Shown: piece after piece, positions 1-11,343 of the stretch | Layout: the number at the start of each line of letters is the position of its first letter | Numbering within the stretch: the stretch's first letter is position 1 | DNA from: Candolleomyces eurysporus | Taxonomy: Eukaryota > Basidiomycota > Agaricomycetes > Agaricales > Psathyrellaceae | Assembly: GCA_027579435.1 (NCBI GenBank) | Contig: JANBPK010000919.1 | Location: 124,001-188,000, forward strand | Reading direction: 5' to 3' | DNA: 64,000 nt | Notes under the pieces: model-generated | Databases searched by the model: none | Told to the model about the DNA's origin: nothing | What the model saw: only the letters and a program-made list of their open reading frames with translations | Program-made: the position numbers and the translations under genes

Positions 1-2617
1 AGTTGGATCCCAAAGAGAGGTTGTCAATGCAACTCCACCACCATCCGCTGGCCATCAAGTCGTAGTCTTCTGATTGAGCTTGTTGGTATACTTCCAGCAA
101 TTCGAGGATGTTTGGAGTGAAATGGGTAATCGGTGCCTGAGTTGAACCTTGGTCGATGGCGGCTTTCACTGCTGGCAAGATTCTTGAAGACTTGTAGACC
201 GAGGTTGGCTCACTAGAAAGTGGTTCAGTTATCAGTTCCAAGGATCTAGCTGGGGTTTCCTACAAAAGCGCTGCAGTCCACATGTCAACTATTAGATATT
301 CAACCAATTATAGATGTTTTGACATACCTTTAATGCCATGTTTGTGAGTGTGGTCGACCAGACGCTTAATTGTGTCCGATTTCAAGTTGCCATCGAAGAC
401 AACGAATTCCGGAGTGTGTCTCTGTAACTGGGGAATGATCTGATTTGACAGTGATAAGCATTCAAGTCCACGGGTTGAAGGGAGGGATGCCTACCGAGTC
501 GGGCGAAAAGTTGTCGGTGATGTCCATATCAGAGACCCCACCAATAAGAGCGCCTTGCCCATCGAGAACCATGTTACAAACGGCAGTATGCTCATGCATA
601 GGAACGAGGCCATCAGTCCGCATCCCAGATCGAGAAATCTGTTCAGCCAGGATGTGGCCAAATGAATCCTCTCCAATCGGCGCGACCAATAACGAGCTCG
701 TTCCAGGATACGCGGTGCTTGTAACCCTGGTTGCGGCTTCAGCGATGTTCCTAGCCACGCCGCCGAGCGTCAGGTTCACTGTCCCGGGGATGGTGGAATG
801 GGGTGCCAGCGCAGGATTCACATCTCTTTTCCCTTGTGCGATGATATCAATCGCAGCACAACCGACGACGACGACATTGGCGGGTTTCTGTTAGATGTAA
901 CATTGTCAAATTGCGTACGTCAAGCAAAATTGGCCGTTGCTCACAGGGTGAAGTTCGCTCAGACCAGGACTCTTCGCAGTGTCCTGGAAGACATTAGGCT
1001 CAACTGTGGCATCCTTTTTCACGGAATGGGGTTCGCTTGGTTGAAAAGTGGCCTGATAACGAACGTTGAGCTGGGGGCTGAGGTGGAGATTAATATGCGT
1101 GGACAAACCGAGGCACCCTGAAGCTGAGAATATTGAACGGCAATTCGTCCACCTGAGAATGGACATCAGCATCTCTTACTAGGAGCTGACTTGGCGGAAT
1201 GTTACTGACCAACGAGTGCGTTATTCTTAAGAAGAGCGATATTGGACTCCAGTGATTGTCCTCCACTAAGTTCACGAATCCTGTTGAGCAGCCATGGAGT
1301 AACGTCGTTACCAGCATCTGCCATCCCATTTTGCTCGGATTCTGATATTGCTTGACTTATGTGTTGCTCGATAGTTTCTCCAACCTCATGGTAGTCCTCA
1401 GGGATAGGCACGGCAAACATAACACCGTTTTCCATGCCGAGGCGCCATTGGTCATCTGAACCCGTCAGCCGAAACGCTTCTCAAGAACACTCGAGGATGC
1501 TCTTACGGAGAATTTCAGCAGCGATCTTAGGGTTTGCGGTGTTCCAAGGGACCTAGAAATAGGTATGGAATTAGACTCGGGTAACCGAAATTTAAGGCGG
1601 AAGCAAGGCTATACCTTAAAGCCACTTTTCGTTGAGAAGAACGCTGGGAAGTCATTTGTTTCGCTGTAGGCGACCACAGGGACCCCAAGGGTTTCCTGGA
1701 AACGATAAATTTCGTGCGCGGAGAATGATTGTGATGATTTACCATGTACTCGAGCGTCCTTGTCAGGATATCAGCCTCCGAATGGGTTACTGTATGACAA
1801 ATGTATTTACCGCTTGATATCAAGAATGGATTTTACGCCGGAGGAAACCAGGCCAACGGGGCATCGTGACAATTCATGCAAGTCGGCGGAAATGTCCAGC
1901 GCTAAGATCACCGTCGTTAGATAATAATGGACGTCAAATAGATAAGAAACATACAGTTCTCTCCACCTCGATGAACGCCACCCATACTATAATAGGGATA
2001 AGAAACGTCATATTAGGAATATCGACTGTACACACCCGCCAGTTGCAAAGACCTAATGATTCAAGATTTAGTGAGAGAATACGGGTGATGATAGGCTGGG
2101 AGCGTACCTTGATACCTGCCAACGCGGAGAAGATCAAGGTCGAGCTGCAGGTGGTACCTGTTTACGAACTCAGAAACATGTCAGACGAAGTCTAGCGAAT
2201 GTACACACCGCCGTCCTTTCTTGTAGCAATGGTAGCTGCGACATCCCTTCGTGACACCTTCACGGGTTTGTGGACACGGTTTGCCAGCCTTTCCAGCTCA
2301 TGCCTTTCAAGCCCAACCTTGACACGGCCGTCGACAAAACCAATAGTCGCGGGTATAGCTCCTGACGACCGTACGTTGGCTTCCATGGCGAGGGGGACTT
2401 CGATGCAATGAGGAAAGGGAAGACCATGAGTCACCAACGCCGTCTCCAGCGAAACGACAGGTCGATTGTGTGCAAGGGCTTCTTGCACCTCTGGGTGGAT
2501 GTCCAGAGGAGCATTCCGGGATTTGAGGAGTCGAAGAGAGTCCCAATGAGATCCGCGTTTCAGCACACGCTGGGTGAGATGCCCAGAGTGTCTGCCAGAA
2601 GGGAGGCGAATAAGCAT
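1..2617 (-). CDS. Bifunctional pseudouridine-5'-phosphate glycosidase / pseudouridine kinase (partial, 3' end off window)
   Basis: The N-terminal half is a PsuG-type glycosidase, which reversibly splits pseudouridine-5'-phosphate into uracil and ribose phosphate. The C-terminal half is a PfkB-type kinase that would phosphorylate pseudouridine. Visible glycosidase motifs are PVVSLETALVTHGLPFP near the start, a split GGVHRGGE exon near 1950-1980, LVSSGVKSILDI and LGVPVVAYSETNDFP. The glycosidase ends around 1210-1435 with NGVMFAVPIPEDY. The kinase follows at about 820 down to 1 (TLGGVARNIAEA, IGEDSFG). Several introns of about 50-100 nt interrupt the gene. The fusion order matches known eukaryotic fungal bifunctional proteins. 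The start at 2617 gives a basic, Arg-rich leader that could target mitochondria (inference). The 3' end lies beyond position 1. The divergent neighbour MoaE starts 172 bp away, so the two probably share a promoter region. Confidence 0.88.
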
Positions 2618-2789
2618 TGTGGGCTGAGAATTCGAAAGTCCTGTGCCACGTAGTGCAGTAACGCGTTCAGCGTTCCACAGCGACAGGTGTAGTAGAAGGT
2701 TGCAGCTGGTAGTGTCGAGATAGCGTTCAAGTTAGCCGGCTTAGCTTTATAGCGGGTGAGTCAAGGAAAGCTATTTATAACGCACCCAT

Positions 2790-3503
2790 ATGGAAGGCGG
2801 GCCGGCAGTGAGCCGTACGCTGATAACCCTCATGTTCTCCTCGACGGCCATCCCTGCAGCCTCGGTCGACTCCCGCCTCGAAATACCGGAAGGCGTATGC
2901 GTCCTTACATACACGCGTCTCAACGCAGAAGAGATCGTAAGCTTGGTTAGAGACGATGCTGCAGGCGCAATAGCCACTTTTATCGGTGAGGGCATCTGTG
3001 CCCTTGTTGATTCAATACTAACAATAATCAGGAACCACCCGAAATTCATTCAAAGGCATGAGCAGCCTTGATAAATGGCATTAGAACTAATCATACCTCA
3101 GGGAAAGTTGTGACACGACTGGAATACCAAGCATACTCCAAACTTGCAATTAAAACGATGGCGTCGATTGTGCAAACGGCGAGCCAATCTATATCCCGCT
3201 CCGAACATCAGCCCCAGAGCCAGACAACTAAAACCCCTTCTTTCCTTCGCTGCGCTCTGTTCCATAGGTTAGGCACTGTGCCAGTTGGTGAAGCTTCCAT
3301 TGGTAGGGGTCCGAGCCGACATTTGAGGAATTATCCACTCATTCATGTCCCCAGTCATCGCTGTGTCCTCTCCGCATCGTAAGGAGGCGTTCCGGGCTTG
3401 TGAGCAAATTTTGGAAGAGGTCAAGGAGAAAGCTCAGATTTGGAAGCGAGAATTTTATGAAGGAGAAGACGAGAGCAGCGCTGAATGGAAAGCAAACCAG
3501 TAG
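2790..3503 (+). CDS. Molybdopterin synthase catalytic (large) subunit, MoaE/MOCS2B family
   Basis: This subunit transfers sulfur to precursor Z to make molybdopterin for molybdenum enzymes such as nitrate reductase. The spliced protein reads VRDDAAGAIATFIG, then GTTRNSFKGK across two splice junctions, then VVTRLEYQAYSKLA, the hallmark MoaE core. It continues with HRLGTVPVGEASI and VSSPHRKEAFRACEQILEEVK, which contains the conserved basic patch, and ends EWKANQ at 3503. Four exons are inferred. The intron at 3056-3101 appears to use a GC donor (AAAG|GCATGA), because no GT lies nearby and the frame requires it. ATG 2790 is the first in-frame start; 2832 is an alternative. The stop is 111 bp before the next gene on the same strand. 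Confidence 0.87.
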
Positions 3504-3614
3504 CGAATTATCATCGTTTTCTGAGAGTTCAATAGAGATGCCTCCTGTGCCGAGTGATGCCATATTCGCCTGTAGACACAGCCACTGTCCAAGCGTCCCT
3601 CAACAACTTCATCC

Positions 3615-5280
3615 ATGATCCATGCCTACGTGATTGCAAGTAGCATCGTCGTCCCTACCATCCTCTGGGTTTTCAACCAGGCCTGGTCTCTCCCTCCATT
3701 TATCCCACGCCAGGTCGTCGATGAAAATGATCTTTTCCCCCTGCTCTTTGCCCCCTGGGCAGGGCCCCAGTCCCTTTTTGCAATATTATCCAGAGTTCTC
3801 CAAGTCGTAGCACTCTTCCGCCTCCCACCTCTTCCCATATCAATCTACTTCCAATATACCTACGCGCTGTGGATCTATATTGCTCTTGCAAGAACATTAG
3901 CAGGCTGGGTCCTGTCCAGATGTGTTGGATGGGCGCTTCCACGTCTGTTCCGCCATTGGGCCTTGTATGAGCCATCGAGTGGTTTCGGACCTATGCTGTT
4001 TGTCCTATCCGTTTGGCAAACCACGGATACCCTTGTTATCATTCGCACAACGCAAGGAGTCCTACCAGGGCCCCCTACCCGTCGGTATGGATACCTACCG
4101 CATGCCATCTTCTTCGGCATGTTACTCTGCTGGCTGGAGAACGCCCCATGGACATACGGGATTGCATTACTTGCATGCTTCGCCATAATTCTTGTGCTCC
4201 GTATCTTATCCTTCGTCTTCCCTCGTTTTTGGGCCGCTTCAAATCGAACCGAGCGCATTTTTGACGATGGAGGAGACGCAGAGATGGCAATCATTGGCGA
4301 ACCACTTGCGCAACCATCACCCAGCACAAAACTCAGTTTTCGCCGAACTCTCACCCTCGGCTTGCTTTCCCTAGTCATAATGGAAGCGCCATACAACATT
4401 TTCCCTATCTTCGCCCCCATAACCTTAACACCCATGCCCCAACCACCCTCANCCCCCCTCCCCGCTCCTCGAAATACTCGTGCTCACATACCCCCGCTCC
4501 GATCTCGAGGCCAACCTCAAAATCATGCAAACCACAGTCGAAAGCTACCTTCCACTCCTCGGCAACGACACCCATCTATCAATATTCACTCATGCCAAAG
4601 AGCACCGCGCCTTCGAGCGCCTACAACAAACATTCCCCGACAGCACTATCACTTTCTTCGCCGACAACGACACACATCCAGACGCGTACGAAGGACACTA
4701 CCTGCACCTGGCCGAGGCGTTTCGATGGGTCTCTGGACCGCGCCCTAACCTCCCTCAAGCAGAATGGGTGATGCTGATAGAGGACGATTTCCCATTGTGC
4801 GCAGGCCACGTAGGCCGAGACGCTCTCAGGCGCGTTCTCACCATCTTGGAAGCCAGCAGGCCTTCTCCAGGTAGCCCCGTCCCCCGCAGACGAGGTGGGT
4901 TCATCGGGACAGGCGGAAGCGGTCTCATCATCCACAAGACACTGCTCCCTATACTCCAACTCGTCCTGCACGCTCATGCTGAGAAGCAGTCGAAGCTGCC
5001 CTTGGCGGGGAATCGGCGTCCGCCGGATTTGGTTTTGCAGGACTGTCTTTTAGGAAAAGACCCTCTGTGTGCGTTGACACGAGGGGATGTCTGTCCGGAC
5101 CAAAATTCGAGACCGAGCAATTGCGGTTTGGTGATTACCTCGAGACTGGTCATGGACCACATTGGAGGGATGTACACGACGACGGTAGGCAAAGCGAAAA
5201 ATAGTGATAAATGGAGGTGTGGGTGGCGACATCCTTTCCACGGGTCAAAGGGGGTAGAGGTGGTCGTTACTGACTGGTAA
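3615..5280 (+). CDS. Multi-pass membrane protein with a putative glycosyltransferase-like domain (frame broken by an N)
   Basis: I do not recognise a named family. The N-terminal ~280 residues hold about six or seven hydrophobic segments (for example VVALFRLPPLPISIYFQYTY, YGIALLACFAIILVLRILSF, LGLLSLVIMEAPYNIFPIF). The C-terminal ~270 residues look like a soluble glycosyltransferase-type fold: ILVLTYPRSDLEANL, then WVMLIEDDFPLC with an acidic EDD resembling a DXD nucleotide-sugar motif, then GGFIGTGGSGLIIHKTLL, a Cys-rich stretch (QDCLLG) and MDHIGGM...RCGWRHPFHG. The two halves lie in different frames joined at 4452, an N followed by six Cs. Dropping the N gives one continuous 554-residue frame without introns. 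The join is therefore probably a sequencing artefact and not two genes. Glycosyltransferase activity is inference. Confidence 0.72.
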
Positions 5281-5503
5281 GGGCCCCGGTCATTGGAGTA
5301 AAATCGCGGTATACTACGAGTGAACGACGGTAGAGATAAGGAGAGGGATACAGTACAACTCGACTGGCGCTCCGGGCATTTTTACAACATGTAGAATACG
5401 GATTTGTCCCCTATATTGTCACAGTTGCCCAGCAATGGTCCTGGTTAAATACCACTGGGTATTCCCTGCATATATAACGCGTGATGATTGCCAACAACAT
5501 TGT

Positions 5504-6869
5504 TCAATCCATTTTCCATTTGTTGTCACCAGCGTCATCTTCAGAGCCGACAAGCAACTCGATAGACCAGATGACTAGAGTGAAAAAGATATTCATCCAT
5601 CTCCACCAGATTTGGGAAGAATGATCCAACACTGATAGGAAGAGAGGGTCAGTATCACGCCCCCTCCACACAAAGAGTTTAACGGGCTCACAAAGTAGGT
5701 GCGAATATACGGTGACAAAGATTGTCTGTCTATAAGTCAGCAGGAGCTTTGTTAGAGTTGACGTCTATGGCAAATGTCAGTCAACTCTGAATTCTGAGGA
5801 AACATAGTAGGCAGTACTTACAGGCCTGTCGGCCCATCCATCGTCAACTCCCTCTTCGGACTCCCAGCTGTCGGCCCCAATGGTAGGAAGGATACGAGAT
5901 GCGAGGTGGAGAATCGTCAGGCGGTAGAGGAGAGCAATTAGAACTGGCTTCGGAAGGGTGTTGACCACAAAGTTGGTGAGGGTTTGGAAGTGTGGTAAAA
6001 TATTTGGCAGCAAGGGAGCACTGGGTAAACATGAGTACAATGTACATGCCGGAATTAAAAACGAAAGCATACTCACTAGGCAGAAGCAGGGTCTGTGAAC
6101 GAGTTCTGGTCAAACCCGCACAACCAAACGTTGTAGGCTATGAACAGAGCGAGCGAAGACGACTCGATGATATTCGTCCTTCTCACGACAAATCCAATAA
6201 CCGTGAGGAACACGAACGCCGTCAACGCCACACCGAGTAGCGTGGATGAAAGAGGTGACGATGCAGCTGTAGGATACGACTATATGAAGGGAATTAGGAT
6301 CGAAACGACGGGGTTCAAACAGCAGGTTCACGTACATCGACGATCCACCAAGCCGAAAACACATATGCCACCGCTGATACGATGAGCATTCCGAACTGAT
6401 ACGATTCCCCCATCTCAAACACCTTCTTCCCTTCTTGTCCGAGCTTCTGGGCTACCAAAAGACTGGACATTCCTTCCATGCCAATGAATATAGGCCCCGA
6501 ATACACGAGAGCTTTCCCCCACCAATCCGCTGCAGTCAGCAGCCACGGGTTGACTGTTGAGGAGAATATGTTGAAGCAAAGGAGAAGGAGGAACGGGTGC
6601 ATAGGGACTTGAAGTACTGAGAGAGCTTGCGAGCCCCACAGCAAGGCCATTGTACCATGGATGAGCGCATGGGCAGAGAGCAGGAGCGATTGAAGGAGGA
6701 ATGCATGTCGGGATAGCGTTGCAAGCGTCAGCGGTAGAAAGATAAGGATTTGCAGGGCAGTCGACAGCCTACGAGCATGCCGTCAGTGGTTGCAGACCAA
6801 AATGGGCGGAACCGCTGCGTACCTTGCTGTGTTGGAGACTAGGGTCAGAAAAAACCAGGGGTTAAGCAT
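5504..6869 (-). CDS. ICE2: ICE2-family ER membrane protein
   Basis: ICE2 is a multi-pass endoplasmic reticulum protein linked in yeast to cortical ER shape, ER inheritance and phospholipid regulation. The spliced product starts MLNPWFFLTLVSNTAR|LSTALQI at 6869. It continues through HPFLLLLCFNIFSSTVNPWL, the family-typical FIGMEGMSSLLVAQKLGQEG, several membrane segments (VALTAFVFLTVIGFVVRR), LPKPVLIALLYRLTILHLAS and TKLLLTYRQTIFVTVYSHLL. The last exon reads DHSSQIWWRWMNIFFTLVIW and ends at TCA 5504-5506. At least seven exons are separated by introns of about 50-60 nt. The C-terminal hydrophobic exon agrees with the family's last membrane span. The gene runs convergent to the membrane glycosyltransferase-like gene, with 223 bp between stops. 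Confidence 0.85.
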
Positions 6870-7237
6870 GGTTGTAGAGAATAAGAACCAAGGATGATGT
6901 CGTCGTGGGGATCGTGACCTGGAAGTCTAAGGGGATATCAGCAGTATTAAGGCCACTGCTCCGGCGACATGGAGGTTGAGGACAATCGGCCAAACATAGT
7001 GAACTTTGCTCCTCGCGTGACCAGTTTGCGGTAACACGCGCCACTAGTGACTACGGTGACGCGCCGCACCCGAGGATTTCCTTCTTTTTTTTTTTTTGAG
7101 AATACAATTATCGGGTAACTACGGTATACATCTACAGTACGGAAAGCGACAAGAAAACAGAAATACAGAGCGAATCCCCTGGCCGGATGAGAGGAAAACC
7201 AGAAAGATGGATGAAGTGAGAGTATTCCAAGACCTCG
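6870..7237. other. Intergenic: ICE2 5' region and DUG3 3' end
   Basis: No convincing gene is present. The stretch carries the promoter of ICE2 (reading leftwards) and the 3' flank of DUG3. A run of 13 T lies at 7085-7097. I saw no TATA box or RNA gene. Confidence 0.6.
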
Positions 7238-8916
7238 TTAGCAGCAATGAGTGCCAGTTGCGACCACGCGATCGTATGGACTATCTTTTTCTTGCTCCTC
7301 TGGCATTGGTGTAAGGGCCTGCCTTGGATTCAACAGACCCTTCTCCTGAGCAAACTCAGTCGTACGTTTGAGTGCGGCTGGGTCAGANGGGGGGAACATA
7401 AAACTCGTCGATAATGGGGATCTGCAGCAAGTTCATCTTCGGGGTAATGATAGCCATGTGATTGGTTCTAATTTCCATCCAGTCCGCTGCAAAGAAATCA
7501 GTGACACGCCATGCTGACAGGTCGAAGTGTGCCCACCTCTTTCAAAGGTTAGTGGTTCACTAGCAATCTAGTTCATGGTTAGTTAGCCGGACACACGAGC
7601 TAGAGCTATGCCATAACAAACTAACCATGATAATGTTCTCGCGCTTATCCGACTTGGTCATCTTGTAGTGTCCGCCTTCTGCATATTCGCTGAACTGCGT
7701 CCCAGAAGAGAACCACTACAAACGGCATCATGTCAGCATATTGCACTGAAAAGACGAAGACAAGAACACAATACCAGAGAGGCGGCTTCGTCAGTCCGAG
7801 AAGATACATATCTTGTGACGACGACACTGTCACCATCGGTGACACAGAAATTCAGAAGGCTGGGCTGAGAATAACGGTTAGCAGCAGCGTCGGATATAAC
7901 TCGCAAAGGGAGTACCTCGGTGACTTTAAATTGTTTCCTGTACTCGTTCAATTGTGCAATCGTACTTTCCATGGCCTTCCGCAGAACCTCCGGCGTGAAT
8001 GACTTGGCCGTCGGGTCGGGAAGCTGGATAAAAGCCAAAATTAAAGCCGAACTGTGACAGAGAACACAGACAAGCGTACCTTTGAAAGGAACACCGCAAA
8101 TGCCCATTCCGAATCTTAACGCGATCGGGTCAGCCGATTCCGATGTAATTTGAAAAGCCAATGCATACCGGTGTTCCCCTTCACGTTGTCAAAGGCAATG
8201 TCTGGCAAGTCATTTTGCAGCTTCCGTTTGATGATATCAAAGTCGGCGACCGAGCCATTATGCATCCACTGTTCATATTACAGGGTTCATGAACATGCAA
8301 TCGGCGAATCTGAACACCCGGGACTCACCATGAGTTTGCCAAACACAAACGGGTGACAATTGTCCAGGGACAGAGACCCTGCAGTCGTCGCCCTGACATG
8401 CCCACTGCAAGCGTCGCTTACAATCAGCTTGTGCTTGTCAAACGAGGGGAGGAGCGTGCTCACAAGACCAACGGCGACTTGATCTTCTCGGCAAGGCGGA
8501 CCAAGTTAATGTTGTTCCAAGCCTTGGGATTCAAGGATTCAGCGTGTAAGCCTCATGGTTTCAACGCGTGCTGGAGGAACGTACTGGGGTTATGGACGTG
8601 AAGATGCATGGCTGACTCCCCAGCTCCTCATCGTACTTCGAGTCATACCAGCCTTTGTGCGCGTTGCTCCGGTCAGTCTATGGAGTGATCAACGCCATTA
8701 AATTCGACATACCAACTCCAAACCCATCTCCGTTCATTGGCCTCCGCTTGTCCAGTCGAAGGCGGGAGTCGAACGCTTGGTTAATAATGGAGTGGCATGG
8801 TCGAGTCAGAAGCTAACAACAAAGGGTTAGAGATCGGGTGGTAATGGACTATCAGGGCGACGTACATGGGAGAGCAAGACGGGCGAGGTGCCCTTATAAA
8901 TGACGAAGCGACACAT
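7238..8916 (-). CDS. DUG3: DUG3-type class II glutamine amidotransferase (glutathione degradation)
   Basis: Dug3 works with Dug2 in an alternative, gamma-glutamyl-transpeptidase-independent route that breaks down glutathione in the cytosol. The protein begins MCRFVIYKGTSPVLLSH, so after removal of Met the N-terminal Cys is the expected Ntn nucleophile. Further signatures are RRPMNGDGFGVGWYD (reverse of about 8730), an MHNGSVADFDIIKRKLQND block near 8270-8200, EWAFAVF, TAKSFTPEVLRKAMESTI, NFCVTDGDSVV.TRYVSS and NIIMIASEPLTFE..W.EI. It ends DRVVATGTHCC with TAA at 7238-7240. The gene has many short introns. An N at 7388 next to six Gs falls in the last exon, and removing it keeps the C-terminal reading frame. 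The gene lies between ICE2 and AGM1, all three on the same strand. Confidence 0.87.
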
Positions 8917-9255
8917 ACACTGGCAGCAGAGAAGGTAGTGGTAGAACGGTCCCAAGGCACACGAGTCCCTTTGACCGCCGCCTGCCCTTCATGGTAGGTC
9001 CATATTACGTGCTATCGCGCCAAACTTAGTGGAAGCATTCGAGCGAATTAGGGAGAGCTTCCAAAACCGGTCTTGCCCCTAACTTCAGAATTGATACCGC
9101 CTTACATCACTTAAATCAGTAGTAGCACTTCCAATTCTCAGTAACGTTAGGCAAACATATACATATATGATTACTAGGCACAGACTTTGTATTTGCGTAT
9201 AGAGCTGTCCGGTATTCTGCTTACAATCAATCGGGCATTCCTCATTCCGAGCTGT
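8917..9255. other. Intergenic: DUG3 promoter side and AGM1 3' flank
   Basis: No ORF or RNA gene was found. The right part is AT-rich around 9150-9180 (ACATATACATATATGATTAC) and is probably the 3' UTR and polyadenylation region of the mutase gene. The left part should hold the DUG3 promoter. Confidence 0.5.
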
Positions 9256-11192
9256 CTACATGAATTCCTTGGGGCGCCTGATCGCCTCGCCACCAGCCTC
9301 GTCGTAGACCATTCCCGCAACACGATAGGCCAATTCTGCAGTATTTCAGTTTCAGGATAGAGACAAGTGTCGAGATCAACTCACCATCAGCCTGGCCTCG
9401 GAGAACAGCTTCGGCGTATACACGGACAACATCTTCAGTACCGCTAGGCCTGACGAAAGAGCGACCCCCTTCATATCTCTTGCACAAATCGTCAATCTTG
9501 GCTTGTAGTCCGTAGGGAGTCACCAGCCGTCTCTCGGCATCCTCGGTCTTGAATGCATTTCGATTGGGGACGTGGACTTTCACGAGACGGTTGGGCAAAT
9601 CCGTGTACAAAGAGTTCCACTCGATGGCACTGTAGGCCTTGTGAGCAAGGACAACCTCGACCAGAAGCAGGTCTGAGAGGGCATCGCCCACGGTCTGGTT
9701 AATTAGCTGGGTGAGGTTGTTGAGGTGCTTGAGAGCGGTTGACTGGGCGGGAGTCGATGGTTCGTGGGTCTCCAGCTTCTCCAGTGTCGATGGAGAAAAC
9801 AAAACGGTTCCATGGCCGTTTGCCTCGAAGTACACCCCCACGTTGAATTGCTCAGCAGCGTGGTGAAGATGCTTCACCCCAGTAGGAACGCATCTGACGG
9901 GCAAACGCTTTGTTTGGAGGAGCACCCATCAGCAAGTGACAGTGCTCAAAATCGGCGTGCTTACCTCTGATAGATATTTGGTTGAAGATCCATTGGCATA
10001 TGCCGTCTGAACGACACCTACTTTAATGACCTCGGCCAAACCAGCAAGCTTGACAAGGTCCACGATGAATGCAGCGACGAGCGTGGCAATCTTATCGCCG
10101 TCCAGCAATGTAAAGTAGCCACGTTCGTCAATAAAGTAGTACATCAGGCGATCCGCATCGCCGTCCAAGCTACACGCCCTTTGGCCTTGCTGCAACACCC
10201 CAATGAGTGAANGGGGGTGGTCGTTGCGTCGTCTTGACATAGTCAGCACCACAGTTGTTGTTCAAGGCTCCGGGAGTGGTCGTATCAGCGTTGTAGAGGG
10301 CAAATGGCAAGGTCTCTCCAAGATACTGAGAAAGCTTCTTGGCGATGGGAGCACCCACACCATTCGCGCAGTCGATGATGAGAGGCTGGATCCTTGGTCT
10401 TCCTGACTATAAGCAGTAGAGTAGCAGTCTCAGGACTTTGAATTTAAAAGAGCTTCGACGGGCCACTTACCACAAGTTTGCGGAATGCTTCGCTCATTTT
10501 CTGGAAATACCCATCCTCAGAGTCCTCACCATATTCTTCCTTGGTGCCTTTCGTATTGATCGCCTTGACAAGATAATGCAAGATCGGGGTTGTGGTGATC
10601 CCGGCGTCGCGTCCTTCCGCTCCAATCGCCTTGAGGCCATCCTCCAGAGCTTTTACGAGCGACTCGCCAGTGGGTCGCGTATCCCTAGCGTAGACGACGC
10701 GAGCAGGTTTCGATAGGTCAATCCGAGCCGTCCTGATAAAGTTCTCGAGGGTATCGAGAAACTCTTCATTAGGGGCATTCGCCAGTGTCGATGCATGTTG
10801 CTCCCAAGCAACTTCAAGCATCTCGCCGCGAGGGTCAACGAGCTTCACACCGTTATCCTATGGTGCGCGTAAGATATCAGTGAATCAGAAGAACAGACGC
10901 GCATCGCACATCTTCGGGATTGTGGGATGCAGTGATCATTACGCCGATCGTCTTGCCATCGAGCTTCTTGCTCCGGAGTGCAGCGAGGATGCCCACTCTG
11001 AAAAGAACGGAGTCGAGCACAACGCCTCTAATTACAACATGCTGTCAATAGGAACCGAAGCTGAATTCGAGGGACTTACAGAGTTCTGAAGCCTGCCGTG
11101 CCATAGGAGAATAGGAGATGGCGGGCTTTGGGATGGAGTTCAGAGTAAGCTTCGATCTGCTCTTTGGGGAGATGGCCACGGATGCCGGACAT
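9256..11192 (-). CDS. PCM1: Phosphoacetylglucosamine mutase (AGM1/PCM1)
   Basis: This enzyme converts GlcNAc-6-phosphate to GlcNAc-1-phosphate on the way to UDP-GlcNAc, needed for chitin, N-glycans and GPI anchors. The start [20 protein letters not shown] at 11192 leads to SYGTAGFRT. The catalytic-serine loop [17 protein letters not shown] follows after a splice near 10920. Next come [33 protein letters not shown], the metal-binding loop [13 protein letters not shown], a sugar-binding [11 protein letters not shown] and the phosphate-binding [15 protein letters not shown]. The protein ends RRPKEFM with TAG at 9256-9258. An N at 10212 beside five Gs shifts the frame inside QRPPPSL, and deleting it restores continuity. 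The start is 151 bp from the divergent SEC17 start. Confidence 0.93.
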
Positions 11193-11343
11193 TGTCGTTG
11201 TTCAGTGGAGGGTTTGGAAGGTGGGGGAGAAAGACAAACAAGGCAATATCTTAATTGCTGATCAGATGACATGCTGTGTCCGTAGCTCCGTAGCCGTGCC
11301 GCAACCACCTTTTCGTCCTCACCACCACCACCACCGCCCAACA
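11193..11343. promoter_or_regulatory. Bidirectional promoter region, AGM1/SEC17
   Basis: Only 151 bp separate two divergent start codons, so both promoters must lie here or overlap the 5' coding ends. Just before the SEC17 ATG is a CACCACCACC repeat at about 11321-11337. No clear TATA box was seen. Confidence 0.5.

Noticed and set aside
445..894. A 149-codon plus-strand ORF over the pseudouridine kinase region
   Set aside because: It lies antisense to well-supported PfkB kinase exons and has no motif; a shadow frame.
3875..4435. A 186-codon minus-strand ORF
   Set aside because: Antisense to the membrane protein gene, with a basic, low-complexity product; shadow frame.
4440..4480. Two separate genes meeting at 4452
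   Set aside because: The two halves rejoin in one frame if the N is not counted, as at four other Ns, so one gene is the simpler reading.
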